Source of the DNA: Solirubrobacterales bacterium
Lineage (GTDB): Bacteria; Actinomycetota; Thermoleophilia; Solirubrobacterales; Solirubrobacteraceae
NCBI GenBank assembly: GCA_003151895.1
Contig: PLYX01000229.1
Span: 1-30,540 of the forward strand
Direction of reading: 5' to 3'
Length of the DNA: 30,540 nucleotides
Numbering within the stretch: the stretch's first letter is position 1; every line of letters begins with the position of its first letter. This document shows, piece after piece, positions 1 through 5,257 of this stretch. The position numbers and the translations under genes are program-made. The notes beneath the pieces are model-generated. The model was not told where the DNA came from, ran no database searches, and saw only the letters and a program-made list of their open reading frames with translations.

Positions 1-1
1 G

Positions 2-92
2 CCAGCTTTGCGACGCGAGGGGCGGTGGGACGGGGGTTTGAGAGGCTTGCGGGCGTCCGTTCGCGGGTTTCGTCGCGGGCGCGGGGTAGGTT
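2..92 (+). repeat. Promoter repeat, copy 1 (upstream of DUF6883 unit)
   Basis: First of five copies of a ~92-bp repeat. All full copies start CCARCTTTGCGACGCGAGG, pass through a GGGACGGG block and a conserved GTTTCGTCGCGGGCGCGG-like core, and end in a TANNNT hexamer, here TAGGTT at 87-92. In most other copies a start codon follows soon after; here none does, so this unit seems to have a true 5' leader of about 60 nt. The long reading frame through the repeat is not conserved in function and is not taken as coding. The repeat may begin before base 1. Confidence 0.8.
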
Positions 93-116
93 GCTCTGCT
101 CAATCGACCCGACCGA

Positions 117-131
117 CTCCCGTCGCGGGAG
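117..131 (+). other. Small perfect hairpin in the leader of the DUF6883 gene
   Basis: CTCCCG (117-122), loop TCG, CGGGAG (126-131). It lies between the repeat-borne -10 box and the chosen ATG at 158, so it would be in the mRNA leader. It has no T-tract. It could influence mRNA stability or translation; no function is shown. Confidence 0.4.
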
Positions 132-157
132 GGACTGATGAGCAAGGACCCGGACAT

Positions 158-532
158 ATGCCCCCGCCGCCCGCCGTTGGCGAGCCGCTTGCGCGTGCCA
201 CGGAGGCGTTCGGGCTGCGGTACAAGCTCGAGACCTACTCCCTGGACCCCACCCACAAGGTCGGGGGTCCCAAGGCCCGCGGGTTCGAGCAGATCCTGGG
301 CATCACGATCGAGGCGATCGACTATCTCGAAGCCCAGATCCTGGCCCGCGTGCTGGACACCCCCGTCAGCGAAGTCCGCGACAACCCGCCCCACGGGATC
401 AAGTGCACCGTCGACATTCAGGTCCCGGGAATCGGGGCGAAGGCCGACCGCGTCGCCAACGTCCGGACGGTCTGGGTGTTCGACCAGCCGGGCGCTCCCC
501 CGCGACTTGTAACGGCCATCCCGAAGCCTTAG
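158..532 (+). CDS. DUF6883 domain protein, candidate toxin-like partner
   Basis: This 124-residue protein matches the DUF6883 pattern as I remember it: 'YKLETYSLDPTHKVGGPKA' near residues 20-40, then 'FEQILGI', a helical stretch, and a C-terminal part ending 'VRTVWVFD...PRLVTAIPKP'. DUF6883 genes are often found beside DUF4926 genes, and one follows here after 12 bases. The biochemical activity is not known to me; a toxin-like role is inferred from the pairing and from the neighbouring toxin-antitoxin modules. The ATG at 158 is chosen because the reading frame upstream is only the translated promoter repeat. A weak AAGGA lies about 10 bases before this ATG. An earlier ATG at 138 is in another frame. 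Confidence 0.7.
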   Translation: MPPPPAVGEPLARATEAFGLRYKLETYSLDPTHKVGGPKARGFEQILGITIEAIDYLEAQILARVLDTPVSEVRDNPPHGIKCTVDIQVPGIGAKADRVANVRTVWVFDQPGAPPRLVTAIPKP

Positions 533-544
533 ACTGCAGGGACC

Positions 545-799
545 ATGGCAACCGTCAAGCACGCAATCGGAGAAATCGACGTCGTCGCCTTTACGCAACC
601 GGTCGACAAGGACGAGACCCTGACCCAACCCGCCAGCAGCCACAGGGGGGTCGGCAAGTGGCCCGCCGGGACGGAGGGCACCGTCGTCAGCGACTACGGC
701 GACCATAAGGAAGTCGAGATCGTCAACGACCGCGGCGAAACCCTGGACTTGGTCACCGTGCCGGTTGAGCACCTGAAGCTCGTCGAGAAGCACAGCTGA
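545..799 (+). CDS. DUF4926 domain protein, candidate antitoxin
   Basis: This 84-residue protein has the DUF4926 pattern: an N-terminal 'DVVAFTQPV', then 'KWPAGTEGTVVSDYGDHKEV' and 'EIVNDRGETLDLVTVPVEHL'. This layout suggests a small beta-barrel like SH3 or KOW folds. It starts with ATG after GGGACC, 12 bases behind the DUF6883 gene, so the two are probably co-transcribed. Compared with the orphan paralogue at 5258-5482 it carries about 10 extra residues near position 27 ('TLTQPASSHR'). The 27 bases at 788-814, covering the last codons and beyond the stop, are identical to 5471-5497, which points to a recent duplication. An antitoxin or immunity role is inferred from context only. Confidence 0.7.
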   Translation: MATVKHAIGEIDVVAFTQPVDKDETLTQPASSHRGVGKWPAGTEGTVVSDYGDHKEVEIVNDRGETLDLVTVPVEHLKLVEKHS

Positions 800-830
800 G
801 CGAGAGCGCGCGGGTGGACCGGCTCGGAAC

Positions 831-1118
831 GCCCCACGGCTGAAGCCGGGGCGTCCGGGCCGGATGGCGGCCTCTACGCACGACCAGTTCGAAGGTGCCG
901 ACCGGGATGTCGGGGATCGTGCGGAACGTGCTGCTCGTGATGCCCGCTTTGCCGATGAACGTTTCCGCGTGCAACCCCCTCCTCGAACAACTCAAACGAG
1001 GGAAGCATCCCTCGCCTGACGACATACGCCATTTCCCGGGGAGCAGCATCGCCGGACCCAGCCGCCCCCGGCAAGACAAAATTGGGTACTTGAACTTAGA
1101 GGTGGCGAGATGGCGCCG
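831..1118. repeat. Hairpin/pseudogene repeat, copy 1
   Basis: Copy of a second repeat family, also present at 3261-3505 and as a fragment at 4411-4438. It starts with the hairpin GCCCC-A-CGGCT-GA-AGCCG-GGGC (831-852). About 120 nearly identical bases follow that encode, on the - strand, part of a surface-protein gene. The two copies then differ for about 90 (here) or 48 (copy 2) bases and become alike again at CCCCCGGCAAGACAAA and GGGTACTTGAA. No gene product is expected. The terminal hairpin resembles the ends of IS200/IS605-type non-autonomous elements, but no transposase is present and this reading is an inference. Confidence 0.75.
879..974 (-). pseudogene. Fragment of a secreted/surface protein gene (in repeat copy 1)
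   Basis: On the - strand this stretch encodes 'HAETFIGKAGITSSTF' followed by 'RTIPDIPVGTFELVV'. I remember this motif from large, repeat-rich exported proteins of Solirubrobacterales, where the next residues are normally 'LPEG.YSALAAN'. Here it turns into unrelated sequence ('RRGRHPA') leading to the hairpin, with no proper start or stop nearby. A paralogous fragment lies at 3309-3464. It is dead sequence carried inside the repeat. Confidence 0.5.
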
Positions 1119-1152
1119 GCGTGGGTGGGGGAGGTCCAAGAGCGATAGTGGG

Positions 1153-1244
1153 CCAACTTTGCGACGCGAGGGGCGGTGGGACGGGCGTTTGAGGGTGCGG
1201 GCAGGCGTCCGTTCGCGGGTTTCGTCGCGGGCGCGGCCTATGGT
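1153..1244 (+). repeat. Promoter repeat, copy 2 (upstream of PIN-toxin unit)
   Basis: Full copy of the promoter repeat. It ends in the -10-like hexamer TATGGT at 1239-1244, and exactly 7 bases later comes an ATG (1252). This spacing places the transcription start at or next to the start codon, as in leaderless mRNAs. No convincing -35 hexamer is seen; the conserved GTTTCGTC block about 14 bases upstream may substitute for it. Confidence 0.8.
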
Positions 1245-1251
1245 GCCCAGC

Positions 1252-1302
1252 ATGAATCGAATCCGAGGCACCCCACGACCAAAGGAGGATCTGGCATCAT
1301 GA
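1252..1302 (+). CDS. Leader peptide (16 aa), translationally coupled to the PIN-toxin unit
   Basis: A tiny reading frame, MNRIRGTPRPKEDLAS, starts 7 bases after the TATGGT box of promoter repeat copy 2. It ends in TGA at 1300-1302, overlapping the ATG of the next gene (1299) as ATGA. The strong Shine-Dalgarno AAAGGAGG (1281-1288) of that next gene lies inside this frame. Ribosomes that load leaderless at 1252 would therefore end exactly at the antitoxin start. The same design recurs at 3706-3771. The peptide need not have a function; its translation probably matters more. No family is recognised. Confidence 0.5.
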   Translation: MNRIRGTPRPKEDLAS

Positions 1303-1490
1303 AGGGCATGGCAAAAGCGCAGACCAACGGCAACGGGAAGCTTGAGCGTCTCAGCTCCGAGGAGCTGGGCGAGCTCATGATCCCCGCGACAGCCAAGACC
1401 CCTGAGGAAAAGCACGCAGCCCTGAAGCGGGCTACCGAGGGACTCCGCTTCAAGGCGCGCATCACGCCGGACATGTACGGCCGACGGTAG
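1299..1490 (+). CDS. Small protein before PIN toxin, candidate VapB-type antitoxin
   Basis: This 63-residue protein lies 4 bases ahead of a PIN-domain gene, the usual place of a VapB antitoxin. I see no AbrB, ribbon-helix-helix or HTH motif: the N-terminus is polar ('KAQTNGNGKLE'), the middle reads 'LSSEELGELMIPATAKTPEEKHAAL', helical in parts, and the end is basic ('RFKARITPDMYGRR'). It could bind the toxin without a classical DNA-binding fold, or use an unknown one. The ATG at 1299 is preceded by AAAGGAGG at a spacing of 10; a second ATG at 1308 is possible. Antitoxin function is inferred from position. Confidence 0.65.
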   Translation: MKGMAKAQTNGNGKLERLSSEELGELMIPATAKTPEEKHAALKRATEGLRFKARITPDMYGRR

Positions 1491-1494
1491 GGCC

Positions 1495-2085
1495 ATGACC
1501 CCTCCAGGCGGGCGCCGACCCCTCACGCGGGGCGTCTTCACGATCGAGGAACAGGAGCCCTTGCTCCCGGACCCCATCGCGCTCGACACCAGCTTTGTCG
1601 TCGAGGCGCTGATCGCCACCCAGCCGCTCCACGGTGTATGCAGCGCCTTCCTCACGCGGATCGCCGACAGCGGCGTATCCATAACGACCAGCGAGCTGCT
1701 TCCCGCTGAGCTGGCCGAGGCAACATTCGCGAACGCTCTGAAGGAACGCTGGCGCGGCAAGTGGCGAGAGCATCGCACCGACGGACGATCCCGCCCACGT
1801 GCCGGACGCCTCCTGAACGACACCCTCGAGCGCTACAACACACTGCTCTCGTCTGTCGATCACTTCCCCATCCCACTCCGTCGCGTCACCAGCCCGGCAG
1901 CCGTCCTGATGATCGACTACGGGATCGCTTCCTACGACGCAGTGCACGCAGCGAGCGCGATAGCCGCCGGCGCCGAGGCAATCGTGACGCTCGACACCGG
2001 GTTCGCGCTCCTACCCTCTGCCCAGCTCGCGATCTACACCGACCGCTCACGGGTCGCGTCCTGCCGGCAGAAGCGGCCCCGGTGA
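1495..2085 (+). CDS. PIN-domain ribonuclease, VapC-type toxin
   Basis: This 196-residue protein has the PIN-domain layout: 'ALDTSF' with Asp31, 'LLPAEL' with Glu72, 'YDAVHAAS' with Asp148 and 'VTLDTGF' with Asp167. These are the four acidic residues that bind metal in VapC-type RNases. The domain is preceded by about 25 extra residues, and an arginine-rich segment at 84-105 makes it longer than the usual ~130-150 residues. Such toxins cut tRNA or other structured RNA and are neutralised by the upstream partner; that is family knowledge, and the target here is unknown. It starts 4 bases after the upstream stop, so the two genes form an operon. Confidence 0.85.
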   Translation: MTPPGGRRPLTRGVFTIEEQEPLLPDPIALDTSFVVEALIATQPLHGVCSAFLTRIADSGVSITTSELLPAELAEATFANALKERWRGKWREHRTDGRSRPRAGRLLNDTLERYNTLLSSVDHFPIPLRRVTSPAAVLMIDYGIASYDAVHAASAIAAGAEAIVTLDTGFALLPSAQLAIYTDRSRVASCRQKRPR

Positions 2086-2232
2086 AGAAGCCGATGCGCT
2101 GACACGCGCAGCGATCGAACCGCAGCCGGCACGTCCGGGAGGGGCGCTCGCGCTGATCCTAGGGCTGTGAGCCTGGCGAGCAGAGGCCTTCAGCCGCCCG
2201 GGTCCGCAGGCGCCCGGGTCCGGTTGAAGGAC

Positions 2233-2368
2233 CCCATGCTCGACGCTGTGGCGCGGGAGCAGGGAGCGGTCCCGCGCCAACTTTGCGACGCGAGGCCCGC
2301 TGGGACGGGCGTTTGAGGGGGCGGGCAGGTGTCCGTTCGCGGGTTTCGTCGCGGGCGCGGGGTAGCGT
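2233..2368 (+). repeat. Promoter repeat, copy 3, with extended upstream part
   Basis: Copy 3 of the promoter repeat core (2277-2368). It shares with copy 4 an extra upstream block that includes CGACGCTGTGGCGCGGGAGC. It ends in TAGCGT at 2363-2368, and 7 bases later the ATG of the next gene follows at 2376. The region 2086-2232 before it shows no gene; it contains two close copies of CGCCCGGGTCCG. Confidence 0.8.
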
Positions 2369-2375
2369 GGGATCG

Positions 2376-2693
2376 ATGGCAACGCGAGACATCCACGCCG
2401 AGACCCGGACGCCCGCCGGCGTGCGCGTCGTGCTGTTCCAGGACACATGGCGCGAACACATCCTCGACGCGAGCGAGGGACACCCCGAGATCGAGCCGCA
2501 TCTCGACGCGGTGCTTGCCGCAGTCTCCCAGCCCGACTACCACGAGGCTGACGTGCGACCCGGCCGCGAGCGGTTCTACAAGCACGATGCGGGTCCGATC
2601 TCGTGGCTGTTCGTTGTCGTAAGCTTTGAGCGGGAGCCGGCACAGATCGTGACGGCGTTCGCCATCGGCGACAGACGGGCTCCAGGCAGGTGA
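2376..2693 (+). CDS. RelE/DUF4258-like candidate toxin
   Basis: This 105-residue protein reads 'WREHILDASEGHPEIEPHL' early, then 'DVRPGRERFYKHDAG' and 'SWLFVVVSFE' with a final 'IVTAFAIGD'. The order H..HI...HPE, aromatic-basic strand, hydrophobic VVV strand, 'TAF' is typical of small RelE-fold or DUF4258-like proteins paired with DUF2283 antitoxins. Such proteins are thought to act as RNases or tRNA-targeting enzymes; the catalytic mechanism cannot be read from the sequence. The ATG at 2376 lies exactly 7 bases behind the TAGCGT box, so translation is probably leaderless. The downstream DUF2283 gene starts 4 bases after the stop. Confidence 0.65.
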   Translation: MATRDIHAETRTPAGVRVVLFQDTWREHILDASEGHPEIEPHLDAVLAAVSQPDYHEADVRPGRERFYKHDAGPISWLFVVVSFEREPAQIVTAFAIGDRRAPGR

Positions 2694-2697
2694 TCCC

Positions 2698-2970
2698 ATG
2701 AGAATCAAGATCGACGACCTCGTGTTCGACCGCGCCAAATACGACGCCGACGGCGACGTGCTCTACCTCGGCCGCGGACCGTCCAACGAAGCGGCCGACG
2801 CAGCACAAACGCCCGAGGGACACGGCATTCGCTACGGTGCCAACGGCCAGGTGATCAGCGTCACTATCGTCAACGCCAAGTGGCTGCTCGACCGCGACGG
2901 TTATCTGAAGATCACGATGCCACACGAGGTCCACGTCGGACCCGACGAGCTGGCCGCGGCGCTCTCCTGA
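2698..2970 (+). CDS. DUF2283 family protein, candidate antitoxin
   Basis: This 90-residue protein matches DUF2283: 'YDADGDVLYLGRG' near residue 20, 'GIRYGANGQVISVTIVNAKW' in the middle, and a C-terminal helix 'GPDELAAAL'. DUF2283 proteins are typically encoded beside DUF4258 or RelE-like toxins, as here, and are considered their antitoxins. The gene starts 4 bases behind the putative toxin and shares its promoter. In this unit the toxin comes first, the opposite of the classical order, as in the DUF6883/DUF4926 unit. A short hydrophobic reading frame after the stop (to 3068) is not called. Confidence 0.7.
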   Translation: MRIKIDDLVFDRAKYDADGDVLYLGRGPSNEAADAAQTPEGHGIRYGANGQVISVTIVNAKWLLDRDGYLKITMPHEVHVGPDELAAALS

Positions 2971-3075
2971 TCCGCTCCGTTCGCGCCCTGCGCGCAGCCG
3001 TGTTGACTCTCGCCGTCGGACTGTCGGTCTCAGCCGCGGCGATCGGACTCAACGCCGGATGGTGGTAGTAGGATC

Positions 3076-3273
3076 ATGTCGTCGATGCGCAAGACCAGCA
3101 CGCCAAAGCCACAGACTCTTGAGCCGCTGGCGCAGGCGCCAGTCTCGCTGCCCGGGCCTTCCTCGGTGCCCCATGTGGGCCCCACCGGACCGATCAAGAG
3201 CGACGGCCGGTGGCACCTGCTCAAGCGCAAACGCAGACGCGCGGGCGCTCCGGTCAATAATCCCCACGGCTGA
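3076..3273 (+). CDS. Small basic, proline-rich reading frame (uncertain)
   Basis: A 65-codon frame with 'MSSMRKTSTPKPQTLEPL' at the N-terminus and 'HLLKRKRRRAG' near the end. It resembles in style, but not clearly in sequence, the small basic protein at 4936-5175. It starts with ATG after GTAGTAGGATC, and its last codons run into the hairpin repeat at 3261, so the true C-terminus may have been replaced by that repeat. No family is recognised. It may be a truncated gene or a chance frame. Confidence 0.3.
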   Translation: MSSMRKTSTPKPQTLEPLAQAPVSLPGPSSVPHVGPTGPIKSDGRWHLLKRKRRRAGAPVNNPHG

Positions 3274-3505
3274 AGCCGGGGCGTCCGGGCCGGATGGCGG
3301 CCTCTACGCACGACCAGGTCGAAGGGGGCGACCGGGATGTCGGGGATCGTGCGGAACGTGCTGCTCGTGACCCCCGCTTTGCCGATGAACGTTTCCGCGT
3401 GTAGTTGCACCGTCGTGCCGTAGCCCGAAAGCACGTTCGCCAAGCCAAGCCCCCGGCAAGACAAAGATTGGGTACTTGAATCGAGAGGTGGGCGTTATGG
3501 CGCCG
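3261..3505. repeat. Hairpin/pseudogene repeat, copy 2
   Basis: Second copy of the element at 831-1118. It shares the hairpin CCCC-A-CGGCT-GA-AGCCG-GGG (3262-3281), the following ~120 bases with few changes, and the distal CCCCCGGCAAGACAAAG / GGGTACTTGAA block. Its middle differs from copy 1 and is shorter, but keeps more of the surface-protein frame. It separates the DUF2283 unit from the HigBA unit. Confidence 0.75.
3309..3464 (-). pseudogene. Fragment of a secreted/surface protein gene (in repeat copy 2)
   Basis: Read on the - strand this is a longer version of the fragment at 879-974: 'SGYGTTVQLHAETFIGKAG' followed by 'VTSSTFRTIPDIPVAPFDLVV'. The upstream 'GYGTTVQL' supports a real protein origin, since it fits the family around this motif as I know it. 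The frame has no credible start, signal peptide or end. The two fragments have diverged outside their common core, so they are either independent captures or old duplicates. Confidence 0.5.
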
Positions 3506-3560
3506 AGCCTGGTGGCGGCTCCCCGGCCTGGGCTTCCCGCCCACCGCGGTGCTCGCCCTA

Positions 3561-3696
3561 CCCATGCGCGACGCTGTGGCGCGGGAGCAGGGAGCGATAA
3601 CACGCCAGCTTTGCGACGCGAGGGGCGGTGGGACGGGTGTTTCAGGGGACGGGCGGGTGTCCGCTCGCGCTTTTCGTCGCGGGCGCGGGGTACGGT
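3561..3696 (+). repeat. Promoter repeat, copy 4, with extended upstream part
   Basis: Core at 3605-3696 plus the upstream block shared with copy 3 (3561-3597). It ends in TACGGT at 3691-3696. Here 9 rather than 7 bases separate the hexamer from the next ATG (3706). The core is more divergent than in copies 1-3 (GCGCTTTTCG instead of GCGGGTTTCG). Confidence 0.75.
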
Positions 3697-3705
3697 GCCC
3701 CCGCT

Positions 3706-3771
3706 ATGCAAACCATGAGCAGACACGCGCACGAAACGTTCGCCGCTGAGATCGCAGTGGAGCGATCGTGA
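3706..3771 (+). CDS. Leader peptide (21 aa) coupled to the broken HigB gene
   Basis: A short frame starting MQTMSRHAHETF begins 9 bases after the TACGGT box of promoter repeat copy 4. It ends in TGA at 3769-3771, overlapping the GTG start of the next gene (3768) as GTGA. This repeats the design at 1252-1302: a promoter-proximal mini-frame whose stop overlaps the start of the first module gene. No family is recognised and it could be a chance frame, but finding the same arrangement twice argues for coupling. Confidence 0.4.
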   Translation: MQTMSRHAHETFAAEIAVERS

Positions 3772-3986
3772 CCGACCCGCGCACCGTAGGAGCATCCACG
3801 ACCCGACGCCGCTGGCGCGACTACAGAACCCCATCGGGTCGCCGCCCGGTCGAGCAGTTCATCGACGGGCTCTCCGACTCCGACTCCGCCGCGGTGCTCG
3901 CCGGCATGGAGGAGGTCCGCGAGAGGGGTCTGCGAGCCGCCCGCCATCTCGACGGGGACATCTGGGAGGTGAAGGTGCTAGGCTAA
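3768..3986 (+). pseudogene. higB: HigB/Gp49-type RelE-family toxin, C-terminally truncated
   Basis: The 72-residue frame shows the N-terminal half of a HigB (phage Gp49-like) toxin: 'RRWRDYRTPSGRRPVEQFID', 'AAVLAGMEEVRERG', 'ARHLDGDIWEVKVLG'. In family members of about 100-120 residues, a central 'R..Y' strand and the 'F.KK..KTP' segment with catalytic lysines follow. Here a stop comes right after 'WEVKVLG'. A shift of one base reads 'RLILDRRYRLRYISI' and then stops again at 4025-4027, so both a frameshift and a loss of the C-terminal third are likely. The toxin should be inactive. GTG at 3768 overlaps the leader peptide stop. The intact HigA gene follows. Confidence 0.75.
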
Positions 3987-3989
3987 TCC

Positions 3990-4018
3990 TTGATCGAAGA
4001 TACCGTCTGAGATATATA
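3990..4018 (+). promoter_or_regulatory. Consensus-like promoter inside the broken higB, driving higA
   Basis: TTGATC (3990-3995), a 17-base spacer and TATATA (4013-4018) form a close match to a sigma-70 promoter in an unusually AT-rich patch. Transcription would begin near 4025, just ahead of the higA start at 4043. This may give the antitoxin its own expression after loss of the toxin. Confidence 0.5.
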
Positions 4019-4042
4019 AGCATTTGACCGACAGGCCCGAAG

Positions 4043-4372
4043 ATGCCCAAGCACGACTTCCTGCAGGAGATGATTCAGAAGCGCACGACCCGCAACCCCG
4101 AGTTCCCGCGGTTGCTCGACGGGGCCCGCAGACGCCGCGAGCTGTTGCGTGCGCTCGCCGAGCAGCGCGAAGAGCAGAAGCGCTCGCAGACCACTGTGGC
4201 CGCAGCCATGAAGACCTCGCAGTCGTTTCTCGCGCGCCTTGAGAGCACGGCGGCCGACGCGAAGATCTCAACGGTCGACCGATATGCGGAGAGCCTCGGC
4301 TTCGTCGTGCAGTACCACCTGATCCCGGCTGCCCACGCGGACACAGCGCCACCCGTGGTGGTGCACCCGTAG
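4043..4372 (+). CDS. higA: HigA-type antitoxin, XRE/HTH domain
   Basis: This 109-residue protein has the long HigA layout: an N-terminal toxin-binding arm 'HDFLQEMIQKRTTRNPEFP' and 'RRRRELLRALAEQREEQK', then an HTH with 'SQTTVAAAMKTSQSFLARLE' and 'DAKISTVDRYAESLGF', and a final strand 'VVQYHLIP'. HigA binds its HigB and represses the shared operon. Here the HigB gene is broken, so this is an orphan antitoxin that may still act as a regulator or neutralise related toxins. It starts with ATG behind CCCGAAG. The promoter at 3990-4018 lies closest. Confidence 0.85.
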   Translation: MPKHDFLQEMIQKRTTRNPEFPRLLDGARRRRELLRALAEQREEQKRSQTTVAAAMKTSQSFLARLESTAADAKISTVDRYAESLGFVVQYHLIPAAHADTAPPVVVHP

Positions 4373-4381
4373 CGTGCCAAA

Positions 4382-4407
4382 CCCCCGCTGACGCAGTCGA
4401 GCGGGGG
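4382..4407 (+). terminator. Hairpin after higA
   Basis: CCCCCGCT (4382-4389), a 10-base loop, AGCGGGGG (4400-4407): a perfect 8-bp GC-rich stem 9 bases after the higA stop. There is no T-tract, as is common for terminators in high-GC actinobacteria. Confidence 0.5.
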
Positions 4408-4410
4408 GCC

Positions 4411-4479
4411 CCTACGCACGACCAGGTCGAAGGGGGCGGGTGTCCGTTCGCGGGTTTCGTCGCGGTCGCGGGGTAGCGT
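4411..4479 (+). repeat. Chimeric junction: hairpin-repeat fragment fused to promoter repeat copy 5
   Basis: Bases 4411-4438 match the hairpin repeat (CTACGCACGACCAGGTCGAA at 3304-3323 and onward). Bases 4433-4479 match the 3' half of the promoter repeat. The two halves meet at the shared string GGGGGCG. The promoter half ends in TAGCGT (4474-4479), 7 bases before the ATG at 4487. This looks like a deletion by short-homology recombination between the two repeat families. Confidence 0.7.
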
Positions 4480-4486
4480 TCTCGAC

Positions 4487-4939
4487 ATGCCCACGAAGGC
4501 GATCAAACCCGGGCTCGCCGACAGCTTGCGCTCGCTTGCCGAGTGCCAGTTGCAGATGCAGACAGCGCGCTCGGCGGCACTCGATGGCGGCGCGCTCGGC
4601 GTGATGGCCGTCGACGCGGCCGTCACCGCGATCGTGATAGGCACCAGAGGGACGCACGAGCTTTGGATCGTCGCGCTGGTCCTGCTCGGGCTGTCGCTCG
4701 GCCTGGCCGTGCGAACTCTGCGCCTGCCAGGAGCCGAGGAAACCGGCCCCTCCGTCGCGGCCTTGCGCGACGCTCGCGAGACCCAGGGTGACAACGAGCT
4801 GGAAGAGTCGCTCCTGGAAGACCTTGCGGAAGACCTGCATACCAACGACCAGGCCCTGATTCGCAAGGGCCCACTGTTCGACCGGGCGCTGACATTCCTG
4901 ATGCTCGCGATCGTTGTCGAGCTCGCCGGAAGGCTATGA
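4487..4939 (+). CDS. Small membrane protein, three predicted helices (SLATT/Pycsar-effector-like topology)
   Basis: This 150-residue protein has a polar N-terminal helix, a membrane segment around 36-52 ('LGVMAVDAAVTAIVIG'), a second at 58-77 ('LWIVALVLLGLSLGLAV'), a long acidic soluble stretch ('NELEESLLEDLAEDL') and a C-terminal membrane segment ('FDRALTFLMLAIVVEL'). The layout recalls small membrane effectors of nucleotide-signalling defence systems (SLATT or PycTM types), but no nucleotidyl cyclase is nearby and the match is topological only. The ATG sits 7 bases after TAGCGT, so it is probably leaderless. It overlaps the next gene by ATGA. It lies inside the toxin-antitoxin island, so a defence or toxin role is plausible. 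Confidence 0.6.
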   Translation: MPTKAIKPGLADSLRSLAECQLQMQTARSAALDGGALGVMAVDAAVTAIVIGTRGTHELWIVALVLLGLSLGLAVRTLRLPGAEETGPSVAALRDARETQGDNELEESLLEDLAEDLHTNDQALIRKGPLFDRALTFLMLAIVVELAGRL

Positions 4940-5175
4940 TCAAAGCAATGGCGCAGTCCGCTGTCAGCCACCCACCCGTCTCCAAGCCGCAGCGCACGGA
5001 CGGCACGGAGACCGCCAGGACCGCAAAGGCCCATGGCAACCGCAACTTCGAGCAGATGATCCTGCCCGGCCTCGGATCGGGCCCGATCCTCCCCGAGTGG
5101 GTGCGCAAGCGCTTCAAGCGCAAAGACACGCGCGCCTCGCACGAGCCCCGCCACATGGGTGGCGATCGTCACTGA
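4936..5175 (+). CDS. Small basic protein coupled to the membrane protein
   Basis: This 79-residue protein overlaps the membrane-protein gene by 4 bases (ATGA), so the two are translationally coupled. It is rich in Lys, Arg, Pro and Ser at the N-terminus, has a central hydrophobic patch 'EQMILPGLGSGPILPEWV' and a very basic end 'RKRFKRKDTRASHE'. No family is recognised. Its constant place behind a membrane protein in a toxin-antitoxin island suggests a partner or regulator, but nothing in the sequence proves it. An alternative start is the ATG five codons later. Confidence 0.55.
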   Translation: MIKAMAQSAVSHPPVSKPQRTDGTETARTAKAHGNRNFEQMILPGLGSGPILPEWVRKRFKRKDTRASHEPRHMGGDRH

Positions 5176-5257
5176 TCGCGTTGAGGAGGGATAAAGGCGC
5201 ACCGACTCCCTTGGGTGTGAAGGAAGCCGCAGAACGTCGCGCAGAGACCGGTCTTCG

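Noticed and set aside
753..1823. Long - strand reading frame of 356 codons
   Set aside because: It lies opposite the DUF4926 end, the repeats, the small antitoxin and the PIN toxin. Its product is Arg/Ser/Pro-rich without a domain, except for the repeat-borne fragment reported separately.
2971..3068. Short hydrophobic frame behind the DUF2283 gene (ends 'SAAAIGLNAGWW')
   Set aside because: It looks like one membrane helix and could be a tiny peptide, but it has no ATG, no Shine-Dalgarno and no recognisable partner.
1..4479. CRISPR array or integron attC array as an explanation for the repeats
   Set aside because: The repeats are ~92 and ~250-290 bp, irregularly spaced by genes, not short and evenly spaced; no cas gene or IntI-type integrase is present, and no attC-like fold was seen at the cassette ends.
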